Assembly: GCA_009773515.1 (NCBI GenBank)
Contig: WSXX01000012.1
Span: 62,001-126,000, forward strand
Direction of reading: 5' to 3'
DNA: 64,000 bases
Source: Bacteroidota bacterium
GTDB lineage: Bacteria; Bacteroidota; Bacteroidia; Bacteroidales; Lentimicrobiaceae
Shown in pieces: positions 50,411-59,586 of this stretch (within the stretch, counting starts at the first letter, position 1; each line of letters starts with the position of its first letter). The notes beneath the pieces are model-generated. The model did no database searches and was not told the origin of the DNA. It was given only the letters and a program-made list of their open reading frames with translations. The position numbers and the translations under genes were made by a program.

Positions 50411-51283
50411 ATGAGTATCCTGGTCAACAAAGATTCAAAAGTAATTGTGCAAGGATTTACCGGCACAGAAGGTACATTTCATGCCACTCAAATGATAGAA
50501 TACGGAACCAATGTAGTTGGTGGCGTAACTCCCGGAAAAGGTGGCAGGTTCCATTTGGGGAAGCCGGTTTTTAATACCGTTTCCGAGGCAGTTTCATCAA
50601 CAGGTGCTGATGTTTCCATCATTTTTGTTCCACCTGCATTTGCTGCTGATGCCATAATGGAGGCTGCTGAAGGCGGAATTAAAGTTATTGTCTGCATCAC
50701 TGAAGGTATTCCTGTAAAGGATATGATGATGGCTAAAGAATACATTAAAAACCGCGATTGCCGCCTGATTGGCCCGAATTGCCCGGGCATTATCACTCCC
50801 GGAGAAGCTAAAATCGGTATTATGCCTGGTTTTATCCATCAGAAAGGTGTTGTTGGAATTGTCAGCCGCTCAGGCACCCTTACCTATGAGGCTGTTGATC
50901 AGCTGACCAAAGCCGGATTGGGACAAACAACCGCTATTGGTATCGGAGGTGATCCTATCAATGGTACTTCAACCCGCGATGCTGTTGAGTTGTTTATGAA
51001 TGATCCCGAAACCAAAGGTATTGTAATGATAGGCGAAATTGGAGGTGGAATGGAAGCCGAAGCCGGATACTGGATTAAAGAGCATGGTACCAAGCCGGTT
51101 GTTAGCTTTATTGCGGGTGCTACTGCTCCCAAAGGCCGCACAATGGGTCATGCCGGTGCAATTGTAGGTGGAAAAGACGATACTGCTGAAGCTAAAAAGG
51201 AAATCCTTCGCGAATGTGGAGTGCATGTTGTTGATTCTCCCGCAGACTTAGGCTCAAAAATGCTTGAGCTTCTGAAAAAATAA
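50411..51283 (+). CDS. sucD: Succinyl-CoA synthetase alpha subunit
   Basis: A 290-residue protein. The CoA-binding domain [45 protein letters not shown] is at the start; [21 protein letters not shown] and [17 protein letters not shown] follow. The phosphohistidine region is [14 protein letters not shown] near residue 240-253, where the active-site His of the family lies (in GHAGA). It catalyses succinyl-CoA + ADP/GDP + Pi to succinate with NTP formation in the TCA cycle. Unusually, the beta subunit gene (sucC) is not adjacent, as is common in Bacteroidota. A clean terminator follows. Confidence 0.97.
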   Translation: MSILVNKDSKVIVQGFTGTEGTFHATQMIEYGTNVVGGVTPGKGGRFHLGKPVFNTVSEAVSSTGADVSIIFVPPAFAADAIMEAAEGGIKVIVCITEGIPVKDMMMAKEYIKNRDCRLIGPNCPGIITPGEAKIGIMPGFIHQKGVVGIVSRSGTLTYEAVDQLTKAGLGQTTAIGIGGDPINGTSTRDAVELFMNDPETKGIVMIGEIGGGMEAEAGYWIKEHGTKPVVSFIAGATAPKGRTMGHAGAIVGGKDDTAEAKKEILRECGVHVVDSPADLGSKMLELLKK

Positions 51284-51302
51284 ATAGCTGAGAATGAAAT
51301 AT

Positions 51303-51339
51303 AAAAGCCGGTTCTGATGAAGAATCGGCTTTTTTTTTT
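51303..51339 (+). terminator. Rho-independent terminator of sucD
   Basis: AAAAGCCGGTTC (51303-) pairs with GAATCGGCTTTT, followed by nine or more T. Classic GC-stem plus T-tract, 20 bp after the stop. Confidence 0.9.
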
Positions 51340-51360
51340 GGGGAATTGATCAAAAACACT

Positions 51361-51763
51361 TTCCCGCACGTTCGGGACTCAGTGTGACATTCGTGTTAGG
51401 TCAGCAATGATTCTCCGCTCAGTGTGACATTCGTTTATAGTGTACACTGCATCATCTTAATGCACTAATTATCAATTCTATACGATGTCCTCCTGAGCGG
51501 AGTCGAAGGATCAGACGAACAATCTGTCATTGGTAGTTGTAACTCAAAAAATATTGAGTATAATGAGGAGATCACATCAGATCAGGCGTTTAGACACTTC
51601 GACTCCGCTCAGTGTGACATTCGTGTAAGGTCAGCGTTGTTCCTATTTAATGCATTATCAATCAATTGTTTACAATGTCATCCTGAGCGGAGTCGAAGGA
51701 TCAGACGAACAATCTATCATTGGTAAAGGTTTCGATACCTATTGGAACGAAGGATATTTATAT
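51361..51763. repeat. Cluster of dispersed 'GAGCGGAGTCGAAGGA' and 'CTCAGTGTGACATTCGT' repeats
   Basis: Two copies of GTCnTCCTGAGCGGAGTCGAAG (about 51485 and 51676), each followed by GATCAGACGAACAATCTGTCATTGGTA, and three copies of a CTCAGTGTGACATTCGT string (about 51379, 51419 and 51609). The reverse complement occurs at 8641-8730, where similarity extends about 90 bp through GGAACGAAGGAT. These are probably mobile palindromic intergenic units. Confidence 0.8.
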
Positions 51764-51812
51764 TCAAATCCTTATCTTAAATGACATTTCAAGAGGTGAT
51801 GAAGCATTCAAT

Positions 51813-53270
51813 TTACCTCTTTCTCTCTTCCGGAAGCTGAAACTCATATGCTCCGATATCCGGGGCTTCATCAGAAATACGTGAATTTCCTTCAATATCA
51901 GTAGAAAGATCAATAAATGATCCCTGATGAACACTCAGGTTTCCTTTGTTTATTAAGGCAGATAAAGTGCTGTCAGGTTGGAATTGTCCCAGCATTGGGT
52001 CTCTGAACCACGGAGTTTCATTCTTTAAGCTGCCTGGAAATTTCTCCTGATCGGAGATGTTGAGTTCGGTTTTGAGCAGGCAATGATCAAATCTGTAGTT
52101 TAAAACACCGCCGGAACTGTGCTGATCGATGGTAATTTCTTCGTTTTTTTCTCCGTAAATAACACAGTTTCCGAAATATGCCATTTCAAGCGGGCGCAAT
52201 TGCACATTATTGTCCACATCAAAATAATAGTTGTTCAATTCAAGTGCTGATCCGCGGCGGAAGCTTTTGTTCCAGAAATTTCCGATGCTGCAATGCCTGA
52301 AGTCGTATTTCCCGCCAAGGGTGAGTGCAACAGAGCGGTTGCCACAGTTTCCTACTACACAGTTTACAGCTTCTATATGAGTTCCCTGCCCGAGAATGCC
52401 GGTCTGGCTCATGTTATAAATGATGGAATTACTGATTCGCAGCGTGGGGTTTGGTGAGTTTCCGGTTGTGTCGGCATGTATGCCCACTTCCCCGTTTCGG
52501 ATAATGGCATAGTTTATTTCGTTGTCAATGCTTCCTGCATACAGCCATATTCTGCCCCATTGCCCTGCAATGTCCTGATAATAAGGTTCAAGCCTGTCAC
52601 CCTGAAAAATTACAGGATTTTCTTTGGTACCATTTACTTTCAGGGTTGCAGCGGTGTATACCAGCAGAAAAGAACCGCTGTGAAAATGTAGTTTGCTCCC
52701 GGCTTCAATGGTGAGTGTAAAAAGAGAATCTACAGCCAGAAATCCATAGATTACATGTGGCTTGTCCGCAGTAAAAACATAATCGCTGCCTATAATTCCA
52801 TTGCGGTAAAAATGTGCATCCTGTCCCCATGCCACCAGTTTCACATCCTGAATGTTTCCATTGGTGGTAAATACAATGCTGTCCTGCTGTATCAGCGGAT
52901 TGTTGGCTTCGTTGGGATCAATGGTGACTTTCACAAAAACAAAAGCAGAGTCTTTTGCAGCTATTTCAAGGTCATTGATTTCAGTAGCTGAAATTCCATC
53001 AACATTTATGCGAAATGGAGAACTTTCACCTCTGGCCAGCCTGATGGAACTTATGCTGATCCTTTCTTTCGAAGGATTATAGATCATAAAAACCCTCGAA
53101 GATGAGCCAACAGTTGAAAATACTGTATCAAAAAGTACTGTATCGGTTGAAAAGCTTAGTCGGGTATCCGGGCTGGTGTCGAATTTGTCCTCTTTCCGGC
53201 ATGAAATAAATATCAGAAACAGTAAAAAAACTACCATTCCGCTTTGAAGAGATTTTGAGGGTAACTGCAT
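51813..53270 (-). CDS. Beta-helix lipoprotein
   Basis: A 485-residue protein from the ATG at 53270 (MQLPSKSLQSGMVVFLLFLIFISCRKEDK; lipobox ISC). The N-terminal ~120 residues (SFSTDTVLFDTVFSTVGSSSRVFMIYNPSKERISISSIRLARGESSPFRINVDG) resemble an immunoglobulin-like choice-of-anchor domain. Residues about 155-430 form a right-handed beta-helix (TIEAGSKLHFHSGSFLLVYTAATLKVNGTKENPVIFQGDR, YAGSIDNEINYAIIRNGEVGIH). A Bacteroidota 'LSTDIEGNSRISDEAPDIGAYEF' closing motif ends the protein. It is probably an outer-membrane-anchored surface lipoprotein; its ligand is unknown. Confidence 0.87.
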   Translation of the reverse strand: MQLPSKSLQSGMVVFLLFLIFISCRKEDKFDTSPDTRLSFSTDTVLFDTVFSTVGSSSRVFMIYNPSKERISISSIRLARGESSPFRINVDGISATEINDLEIAAKDSAFVFVKVTIDPNEANNPLIQQDSIVFTTNGNIQDVKLVAWGQDAHFYRNGIIGSDYVFTADKPHVIYGFLAVDSLFTLTIEAGSKLHFHSGSFLLVYTAATLKVNGTKENPVIFQGDRLEPYYQDIAGQWGRIWLYAGSIDNEINYAIIRNGEVGIHADTTGNSPNPTLRISNSIIYNMSQTGILGQGTHIEAVNCVVGNCGNRSVALTLGGKYDFRHCSIGNFWNKSFRRGSALELNNYYFDVDNNVQLRPLEMAYFGNCVIYGEKNEEITIDQHSSGGVLNYRFDHCLLKTELNISDQEKFPGSLKNETPWFRDPMLGQFQPDSTLSALINKGNLSVHQGSFIDLSTDIEGNSRISDEAPDIGAYEFQLPEERKR

Positions 53271-53346
53271 AGTAGTTATGTAAGGCCACAAAGTTAGTTA
53301 ATCGATATGTAATTACGGTTTTAATCACTGATTATTGCAGATATTA

Positions 53347-53402
53347 AGAAAAAAAACGCCGGATTTAACAGTCAAATGCTATTTTGAATGTCGCAAGGCG
53401 TT
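53347..53402 (-). terminator. Terminator candidate for the GNAT gene
   Basis: On the minus strand, AACGCC (53402-53397) pairs with GGCGTT (53360-53355) after a ~36-nt loop and is followed by TTTTTTTTC. It lies about 80 bp past the stop of the minus-strand acetyltransferase. The long loop makes this uncertain. Confidence 0.45.
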
Positions 53403-53478
53403 AATTTCAGAAAATAATATTTATTCAAATTAATCTGCGGAGCCTTCACATTTTACTGATTTCAGGCATTTTCAGTGG

Positions 53479-54021
53479 CTATTTTTTATAAACTACCTTG
53501 TGTATTTCCTGAACAATATCCTCAATAGGATCAGGCATAATCAGTCTGTTGCTCAGCAAAAGCATTTTTACCGGATTTTTCTCAGAATTGTATGCCGGTT
53601 GTTCATAATTTTCATCAATAATATCAAATCCTGCACGTTGGTAAAATGCAAGTCTGCTGGCAGAAACAGCATCAGTTGCATGCGCAGTTTCCAATACAAC
53701 CGGTTTGTCCTGATTATCAATAATCATTTTAATTGCAGTTTCTCCGATTTTCCGGTTTCTGAATTGTTCGGTAACTGCTATATGTTCAACAAAAATGAAA
53801 CTGCTGAATTGCCAGATTGCGACCAAACCAACCGGTTTGTCGTACATCATAATCATAAGCAACGTAAACGCGGGATTGTCCATCTGGGCTACCAAATCAG
53901 CGGCTTCACGTCTTTCGTCAGGCTGAAAAGCCCTGTGATACAAAAGTTTAACTTCTGCAAAACCCGGATAATCCTGAGTGTCAATCTTTTTTAATGATAA
54001 AATTCCGTTTGTGATTTCCAT
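53479..54021 (-). CDS. GNAT-family N-acetyltransferase
   Basis: A 180-residue protein. The core GNAT elements are PAFTLLMIMMYDKPVGLVAIWQFSSFIFVEHIAVTEQFRNRKIGETAIKMIIDNQ (acetyl-CoA pyrophosphate-binding R.(R/K)xxG as QFRNRKIGET) and VLETAHATDAVSASRLAFYQRAGFDIIDENYEQPAY. The typical 'RLxFYxRxGF' motif is intact. The substrate cannot be told; many such solitary cytosolic GNAT proteins act on small amines or protein termini. It lies 11 bp downstream of a DUF1801 gene. Confidence 0.9.
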   Translation of the reverse strand: MEITNGILSLKKIDTQDYPGFAEVKLLYHRAFQPDERREAADLVAQMDNPAFTLLMIMMYDKPVGLVAIWQFSSFIFVEHIAVTEQFRNRKIGETAIKMIIDNQDKPVVLETAHATDAVSASRLAFYQRAGFDIIDENYEQPAYNSEKNPVKMLLLSNRLIMPDPIEDIVQEIHKVVYKK

Positions 54022-54032
54022 TTACAATTGTG

Positions 54033-54410
54033 CTATTTTAACCTGTCAATTTCGGCTGCCTTTTTCAAAAAAGTGATAATTATCTGCGGTTCAATATCTT
54101 CGACTGTGTTGAAATGAAGAGTCCGAATCATTTTTCGGGTTCCTGCATGCAGTAATCCATCCTTATCTTCGATCCGGTTTCCGTAACAAAAACCAAGATG
54201 AACACCCTTTTTGACTCCTCCCCAGGGTATTTTGGAGGGCCAAATATAGCAAATTCGCTTGTTCATCGAGAAGAAAGGTACATTATAAGCCATCTTTTCT
54301 TTTATGCCCGGTAAGGTTTCTATGACTATGTCTCTCAATAACAGTGATATAAGCCTTTCTTCGCCATCCAGATAGTTTATGAATTCTGCTGAGTTGAAAA
54401 GTTGAATCAT
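54033..54410 (-). CDS. DUF1801 domain protein
   Basis: A 125-residue protein (MIQLFNSAEFINYLDGEERLISLLLRDIVIETLPGIKEKMAYNVPFFSMNKRICYIWPSKIPW... and C-terminal KMIRTLHFNTVEDIEPQIIITFLKKAAEID). The 'LPGIKEK.AYN.PF....K..CY' and 'G.(R/K)MIRTL.F' elements match DUF1801, the iron-chaperone-like/YdhG fold. The function is unknown for the family. It is followed 11 bp later by the GNAT gene, so the two may be co-transcribed. Confidence 0.88.
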   Translation of the reverse strand: MIQLFNSAEFINYLDGEERLISLLLRDIVIETLPGIKEKMAYNVPFFSMNKRICYIWPSKIPWGGVKKGVHLGFCYGNRIEDKDGLLHAGTRKMIRTLHFNTVEDIEPQIIITFLKKAAEIDRLK

Positions 54411-54484
54411 ATGCTCCGGGTTTTAAGTTTTGGTTTTACAAAAAAAATAAGTCCATTCCAAGTTTCATAAGCAGGTAAGGCAAC

Positions 54485-57289
54485 TCATAGTTTTCCTTTT
54501 TCTAAAGCCGGAACCCCCGTTTTCAGCCATTCAGGCGCCGGAGCATCTTTCAGATAATGATCGAAAAACTGCATCATTCTTTTATCTAGATCCATCATGT
54601 TGGCACGTTGCTTCAGGTTGTGCTCATCATTGTTGTAATTAAGCATCCACACCGGTTTTTGAAGCCTCCTCATGGCTGTAAATAGTTCAATGCCCTGATA
54701 CCAAGGTACTGCGCCATCACCATCGTTTGACATAATTAGCAAGGGTGTTTCTATTTTATCAGCCCTGAAAAGCGGTGAGTTTTCAATGTACAGATCGGGT
54801 CTTTCCCAAAGATTGGCACCTATCCTGCTTTGTCCTGCTTCATATTGAAATTGTCGCACCATGCCTGATTCCCAGCGGATTCCGCCATATGCACTGGTCA
54901 TATTGCTCACCGGGGCTCCGGCCATCGCAGCTTTAAAGAGGTTGGTTCTGGTTATCAGCCATGCAACCTGATATCCGCCCCAGCTCTGTCCCTGAATTCC
55001 GATTTTGTTTTTGTCGATAAATCCTTCTGATATCAAGGATAATGTTCCGCTGACAACCGACTCGTAAGAACTCTGTCCCGGATAACCGTCGGTGTAATTT
55101 ATATCAGGAATAAAGACAACATACCCGTTGCTGACACAATAAGTTGGACTTATTATGCTGCGCGATGGGCGGGGTGCATAGTGCTGATGCAGCTGATCGG
55201 TGTATTTTTCGTAAAAGTAAACCAGCATCGGATATTGTTTTGTTTGGTCAAAACCCTCCGGTTTGTAAAGCAATCCCTGCAAGGAATCACCCTCCGTGCT
55301 GATCCAGTCATAAAGTTCAACACTTCCCCATAGATAATCAGCCTGTTGAGGATTGGCTTCTGAAACTTTCTGTGGCTTTCCGAAACTCAGGTCCGATAAC
55401 CAGAGATCGGGGAATGTGTTGAAATCTGATCTGGTAAATAATACCGTTTCACTGTTTTTTGATTTAATTGGTGCACCGAATTTAGCATCGTCTTCAAGCA
55501 ATTGCCAGAGACCTGATGTTTCATGCCCCCGGCAATATCCCGATTTTTTGGTTTTTTTATTGAATGAGGATACAAGAAAAGCTGATTGCTCATCTCCAAT
55601 GTAAGGTACCTCACTGTTGATTTTCAGGTTTCGGAATATGGTGGCTGTTTTTCTTCCTTCGCCTCCGGTAATGTTTACGGGATTATTTTTCCCATCGGGT
55701 GAAAGTCCCCACATATCGTATTTGTCGTAAACCATAAATAGTTTATCGTCATAGGTCCATCCTGCGCTACCTTCCGGACCCGGAGTTCCTGGCACATCAT
55801 GCGATTCATCATAAAATGCAATGCCCTGAACTTTGTGTTTTGTTGTTTTCTTGTCACGGATTGTCATTGTACACCACAGGCTGTCGCCGGATGAATACCA
55901 GGCCAGGTAATTCCCGCCATTACTCAGCGAAACCGGTCCGTCATGCATACTGAGGAGCAGTTCTTTCGAACCGTTTAAATTGTTGATAAGGTAAATGTCT
56001 CTGTACCTTTTTCCCGACCAGGATTGTTGAAGCAGATACTGTTCATCGGCAAAACCGAGCGCCATCTGTCCATCGCCTCTGAAGCCCGGATTAACCGACT
56101 GAGTATTTTCATCGCCAAGCACAACCAATTCATTTTTTTTGGTGTGAAAAACGGAAAGCAGGGTCTTTTTCCTGTCTTCTTCAAGTTGTTTTAGCTGCTG
56201 TGTCTGAAGTCTCTGATCGCGATAATGCCAGATGTCAACTTTTGCTTTTTCGTCATCGGTTAATGTATCTTTCGGCTGCGGGCGTGGGGTTTTGGCAATT
56301 CCGAAGTAAAGCTTGCTGCCATCATGAGAAAAATAAACTTTACCATGCTCTCCGGGACTATTGCCTTCGGGTAGTTTTATATCGGAAGTGTCTGCGATAA
56401 TTTTTCCGTTTTCTTTGTTATAATAATGCAGACTATATCTCTTCGCATCAATGGTATCGCTGCTGTGCATAAAAGTAAATTGTTCCCCGTTTCGGTGAAT
56501 GTTCAGATTTTTGATCACGCCCGGTTTGCTGAAAACCATCTTCTCCTGATTTTTTAAAACGTCATAATACCAAACCGAACTAAGCTTCAGACTGTCATCA
56601 CCGGAAATTACAAAAACCAGACTCTTGCCGTTATCAGAAAGCTCTGCTAGTGTAACCCTTTCGCGAAGAAATATAAAATCTGCTTCAGGACCAATCAGAT
56701 TCAGGGTAAACAGTTCTGTTTTATCTTTTTTTGACCCGGACTTTTCTTTTTTTACCGGCTTTTTCTCTATAACAGCAGTATCGCTGACAGCAGTATCGGC
56801 TTTTGGAGTTTCTGGTTTAAGCATTGCCAGTAAAATGTTCCCTGATTCTGAGGGAACAGCAAAAGATTTTAATCCGGCAAATTTGAGCAGCTTACTGCTG
56901 GATGTAAGCACACCCAAAGAATCCAATGGAAGATCCTCTTTTTTCTTGCCATCTAGTTTTGCTTTTCTGATGGACTGAAGGGGTGCTTTTATTTTAAACG
57001 CAGCAAATGATTCATCTGCAGAAATAAGCGTACCGTATGCCCTTGGTATTGTGTCGTTCTGTTGGGTTTTAAGGTTTCTTAAAATCAGGGAACCATCTCC
57101 GTACTGAGGATTTAATTCATAATGAATAATCTGGCCATTTTGTGATACTCCGGGATTGTTGATGGCTTTCCATGAATCATACACCCCCTGATGTAAGGGT
57201 TTTCTTTGCTGAGCGGATACCAGAGTTGAGTTTGAAAGCAGCAGAATAAAAAGTGCGCTGAAAAAGTAGATTTTGTGGAAACTATTCAT
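54485..57289 (-). CDS. S9-family prolyl oligopeptidase-like peptidase, exported
   Basis: A 934-residue protein with a signal peptide (MNSFHKIYFFSALFILLLSNSTLVSAQQ). The N-terminal two thirds are beta-propeller-like repeats. The C-terminal alpha/beta-hydrolase domain holds the triad: Ser in GIQGQSWGGYQVAWLI, Asp in LLIMSNDGDGAVPWYQG and His in NYNNDEHNLKQRANMMD. A Lys/Glu-rich segment (KKPVKKEKSGSKKDKTE) interrupts the propeller. Members of S9 cleave post-proline or act as oligopeptidases; this periplasmic or secreted version is larger than most DPP-like enzymes in Bacteroidota. Likely part of protein-derived nutrient use. Confidence 0.93.
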   Translation of the reverse strand: MNSFHKIYFFSALFILLLSNSTLVSAQQRKPLHQGVYDSWKAINNPGVSQNGQIIHYELNPQYGDGSLILRNLKTQQNDTIPRAYGTLISADESFAAFKIKAPLQSIRKAKLDGKKKEDLPLDSLGVLTSSSKLLKFAGLKSFAVPSESGNILLAMLKPETPKADTAVSDTAVIEKKPVKKEKSGSKKDKTELFTLNLIGPEADFIFLRERVTLAELSDNGKSLVFVISGDDSLKLSSVWYYDVLKNQEKMVFSKPGVIKNLNIHRNGEQFTFMHSSDTIDAKRYSLHYYNKENGKIIADTSDIKLPEGNSPGEHGKVYFSHDGSKLYFGIAKTPRPQPKDTLTDDEKAKVDIWHYRDQRLQTQQLKQLEEDRKKTLLSVFHTKKNELVVLGDENTQSVNPGFRGDGQMALGFADEQYLLQQSWSGKRYRDIYLINNLNGSKELLLSMHDGPVSLSNGGNYLAWYSSGDSLWCTMTIRDKKTTKHKVQGIAFYDESHDVPGTPGPEGSAGWTYDDKLFMVYDKYDMWGLSPDGKNNPVNITGGEGRKTATIFRNLKINSEVPYIGDEQSAFLVSSFNKKTKKSGYCRGHETSGLWQLLEDDAKFGAPIKSKNSETVLFTRSDFNTFPDLWLSDLSFGKPQKVSEANPQQADYLWGSVELYDWISTEGDSLQGLLYKPEGFDQTKQYPMLVYFYEKYTDQLHQHYAPRPSRSIISPTYCVSNGYVVFIPDINYTDGYPGQSSYESVVSGTLSLISEGFIDKNKIGIQGQSWGGYQVAWLITRTNLFKAAMAGAPVSNMTSAYGGIRWESGMVRQFQYEAGQSRIGANLWERPDLYIENSPLFRADKIETPLLIMSNDGDGAVPWYQGIELFTAMRRLQKPVWMLNYNNDEHNLKQRANMMDLDKRMMQFFDHYLKDAPAPEWLKTGVPALEKGKL

Positions 57290-57597
57290 GATTTGGTTTT
57301 TTATTGCGGGCTAAAATTATGGGAAATCTTATAAAAAAATACCAAATGCATGAGATTATTGATGGCAGTTTAAAATTCGCAAAATGAAAATTAAAATAAT
57401 ATTCTGAAAAAATGAATTTAATGATAGTGTAGTCAGTACTTTAGCATTGAACATTTCCAATTGGTCTTTGTTGACTGTCAGGTTTTTTGAATATTTTCTT
57501 TTTTTTTATTTGCTTTACTCCCAATGTTTGATGATCTTTGTTTATGTTGTAATTTTGCAACCGGATTATTAATAGGTTAAAGTACAATTTTGCTGCT
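57290..57597. other. Divergent intergenic region before the glycogen operon
   Basis: A 308-bp gap between the S9 peptidase (minus) and the debranching enzyme (plus). AT-rich; it contains the promoter at 57527-57557, and nothing else is recognised. Confidence 0.5.
57527..57557 (+). promoter_or_regulatory. Consensus Bacteroidota promoter of the glycogen operon
   Basis: TTTG at 57527-57530, an exact 19-bp spacer and TAATTTTG at 57550-57557, matching TTTG-N19-TAnnTTTG. A transcription start near 57565 would leave a ~33-nt leader before the debranching-enzyme ATG. Confidence 0.75.
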
Positions 57598-59550
57598 ATG
57601 AGTTACATATCTTTCGAAAAAAAACAACTGGTAAATCTTGAGTATAGTTTACCCAAAGAGCTTTTACGCACCAGCCGCGAAGGAGCTTATGCAAGTACAA
57701 CTATAATCAATTGCAATACAAGGAAATATCATGGTCTTCTGGTTGTTCCGCAACCGGCAATGGACAGTGGAAACCATGTATTGCTTTCGGCATTTGATGA
57801 AACCTTAATTCAGCACAATGCAGAATTTAACCTGGGGATAAGGAAATACAAAGGCGATGTTTATTTGCCCAAAGGTCATAAATACCTTAAAGATCTGACC
57901 AACGAGCCGATTCCACGACTAACATATGCAGTTGGTGGAATAGTTTTTACCAAAGAGATGCTTTTCTCTCACAAAGACGGACGTACAATTATAAAATATA
58001 CACTGGTCAGCGCCAATTCCCCAACTACCATCAAGTTCAGGCCTTTTCTTGCATTCCGCAACAGTCACGCCCTTTGCAAAGCCAATTATGACGTTGACAC
58101 CAGCTACGAGCAAATCAACAATGGCATACGGCTTCGCATGTACAAGGGATATTCCCATCTTCATCTGCAGTTTTCGAAGGAGCCGGAGTATGTTCATGTG
58201 CCTGATTGGTATTACAATATTGAGTACATCCGCGAAAAAGCCCGGGGCTACGATTGTTACGAAGATCTTTATGTTCCCGGTTATTTCGAAATGCCTATTG
58301 CCAAAGGTGAAAGCATTTATTTTTCAGCCGGCACTGAGCCTGTAAGTCCTGAAAATCTGAAAAAGCTGTTTCAATCTGAAATAGCACGACGAATTCCCCG
58401 CGAAAGTTTCGAAAATTGCCTGGTGAATGCTGCTCAGCAGTTTATTGTAAAAATGGGCAAACGTTATGAAGTAATTGCCGGATATCCCTGGTTTGGAAGG
58501 TGGGGCCGTGATACCTTTATTTCGTTGCCCGGACTGGCAATGGTTACCGGCGAAATGAAACAGGCAAAAGCTGCCATCGATTCTCTTTTGCCCGAAATGC
58601 GTGGTCCGCTTTTTCCCAATAAAGGGGTAGGTGATAATGCTTATTACAACTCTGCGGATACACCACTCTGGCTTTTCTGGACACTTCAGCAATACAGCCT
58701 TTTTGGCGGCGGAAAATCAAAAATCTGGAAAGAGTACGGAAAATACATGAAAACCATCCTCAATGGCTACAGAGATGGTACTTCCTTTAACATCAAACTC
58801 CACAACAACGGATTGATTTATGCCGGTGAAACCGGAATTCCGCTTACCTGGATGGATGCAATGGTTGAAGGAAAACCGGTAACACCGCGCACTGGTTTTG
58901 CTGTTGAAATTAATGCACTGTGGTACAATGCTGTAATGTTTGCCATAGAGCTTGCCGCTGAAAATGGGGATAAAGACTTTGTAAGCAATTGGAAACCCAT
59001 TGCCGATGCTTTCCCTGCTGCATTTATTGAAAATTTCTGGGACGAAAAACGCGGATATCTCGCTGATTATACGCATGATGAATACAAAGACTTCTCAGTA
59101 AGACCAAATCAGGTGTTTGCTACATCCCTGCCATTTACTCCGCTTACTGAAGAAATGCGTGTAAGGTTGCTTGAAAGAATAAAATCTGAATTACTTACTC
59201 CACGGGGTTTGCGTTCTCTTGCTCCCAAAAATGTGCTTTATAAAGGCATCTATAGCGGAACCCAGACAGAGCGCGATCTGGCATATCATCAGGGAACTGT
59301 ATATCCATGGCTGCTTGGCCATTTTGTGGAAGGTTACCTTAAAATTCATGGAAAATCGGGAGTAAGTTTTGTTACTTCACTTTACCGTGGTTTTGAAGAT
59401 GTTATGATGGAGCATGGAATTGGTACCATTTCTGAAGTTTATGACGGAGATCCTCCGCACAAAGCAGGTGGTGCAATCTCGCAGGCATGGAATGTTGCTG
59501 AACTGCTGCGGATCAACTGGTTGATCAGAAATTACTCATCAAAAAAATAA
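57598..59550 (+). CDS. Glycogen debranching enzyme (amylo-alpha-1,6-glucosidase type)
   Basis: A 650-residue protein. The N-terminal domain (STTIINCNTRKYHGLLVVPQPAMDSGNHVLLSAFDETL..., about 30-250) is the bacterial GDE N-domain with the RKYHGLL motif. The C-terminal (alpha/alpha)6 barrel (about 290-640) is the GH-type debranching domain with AGYPWFGRWGRDTFISLPGL, NSADTPLWLFW, TGIPLTWMDA, YLAD(Y), RPNQVFA and QGTVYPWLLG. It should hydrolyse alpha-1,6 branch points of glycogen or maltodextrin. It heads a four-gene plus-strand set: next come GT4, GH57 and GT3, matching the usual glycogen locus in Bacteroidales. Confidence 0.93.
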   Translation: MSYISFEKKQLVNLEYSLPKELLRTSREGAYASTTIINCNTRKYHGLLVVPQPAMDSGNHVLLSAFDETLIQHNAEFNLGIRKYKGDVYLPKGHKYLKDLTNEPIPRLTYAVGGIVFTKEMLFSHKDGRTIIKYTLVSANSPTTIKFRPFLAFRNSHALCKANYDVDTSYEQINNGIRLRMYKGYSHLHLQFSKEPEYVHVPDWYYNIEYIREKARGYDCYEDLYVPGYFEMPIAKGESIYFSAGTEPVSPENLKKLFQSEIARRIPRESFENCLVNAAQQFIVKMGKRYEVIAGYPWFGRWGRDTFISLPGLAMVTGEMKQAKAAIDSLLPEMRGPLFPNKGVGDNAYYNSADTPLWLFWTLQQYSLFGGGKSKIWKEYGKYMKTILNGYRDGTSFNIKLHNNGLIYAGETGIPLTWMDAMVEGKPVTPRTGFAVEINALWYNAVMFAIELAAENGDKDFVSNWKPIADAFPAAFIENFWDEKRGYLADYTHDEYKDFSVRPNQVFATSLPFTPLTEEMRVRLLERIKSELLTPRGLRSLAPKNVLYKGIYSGTQTERDLAYHQGTVYPWLLGHFVEGYLKIHGKSGVSFVTSLYRGFEDVMMEHGIGTISEVYDGDPPHKAGGAISQAWNVAELLRINWLIRNYSSKK

Positions 59551-59586
59551 ACATCACAACAAATAAAACTTAAAAAGCTGTAATAT

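Larger units (their letters stand above)
51284..51812. other. Intergenic region with terminator and dispersed repeats
   Basis: A 529-bp gap between convergent genes, with a rho-independent terminator right after sucD and several copies of two repeat types (51360-51763). No gene. Confidence 0.6.
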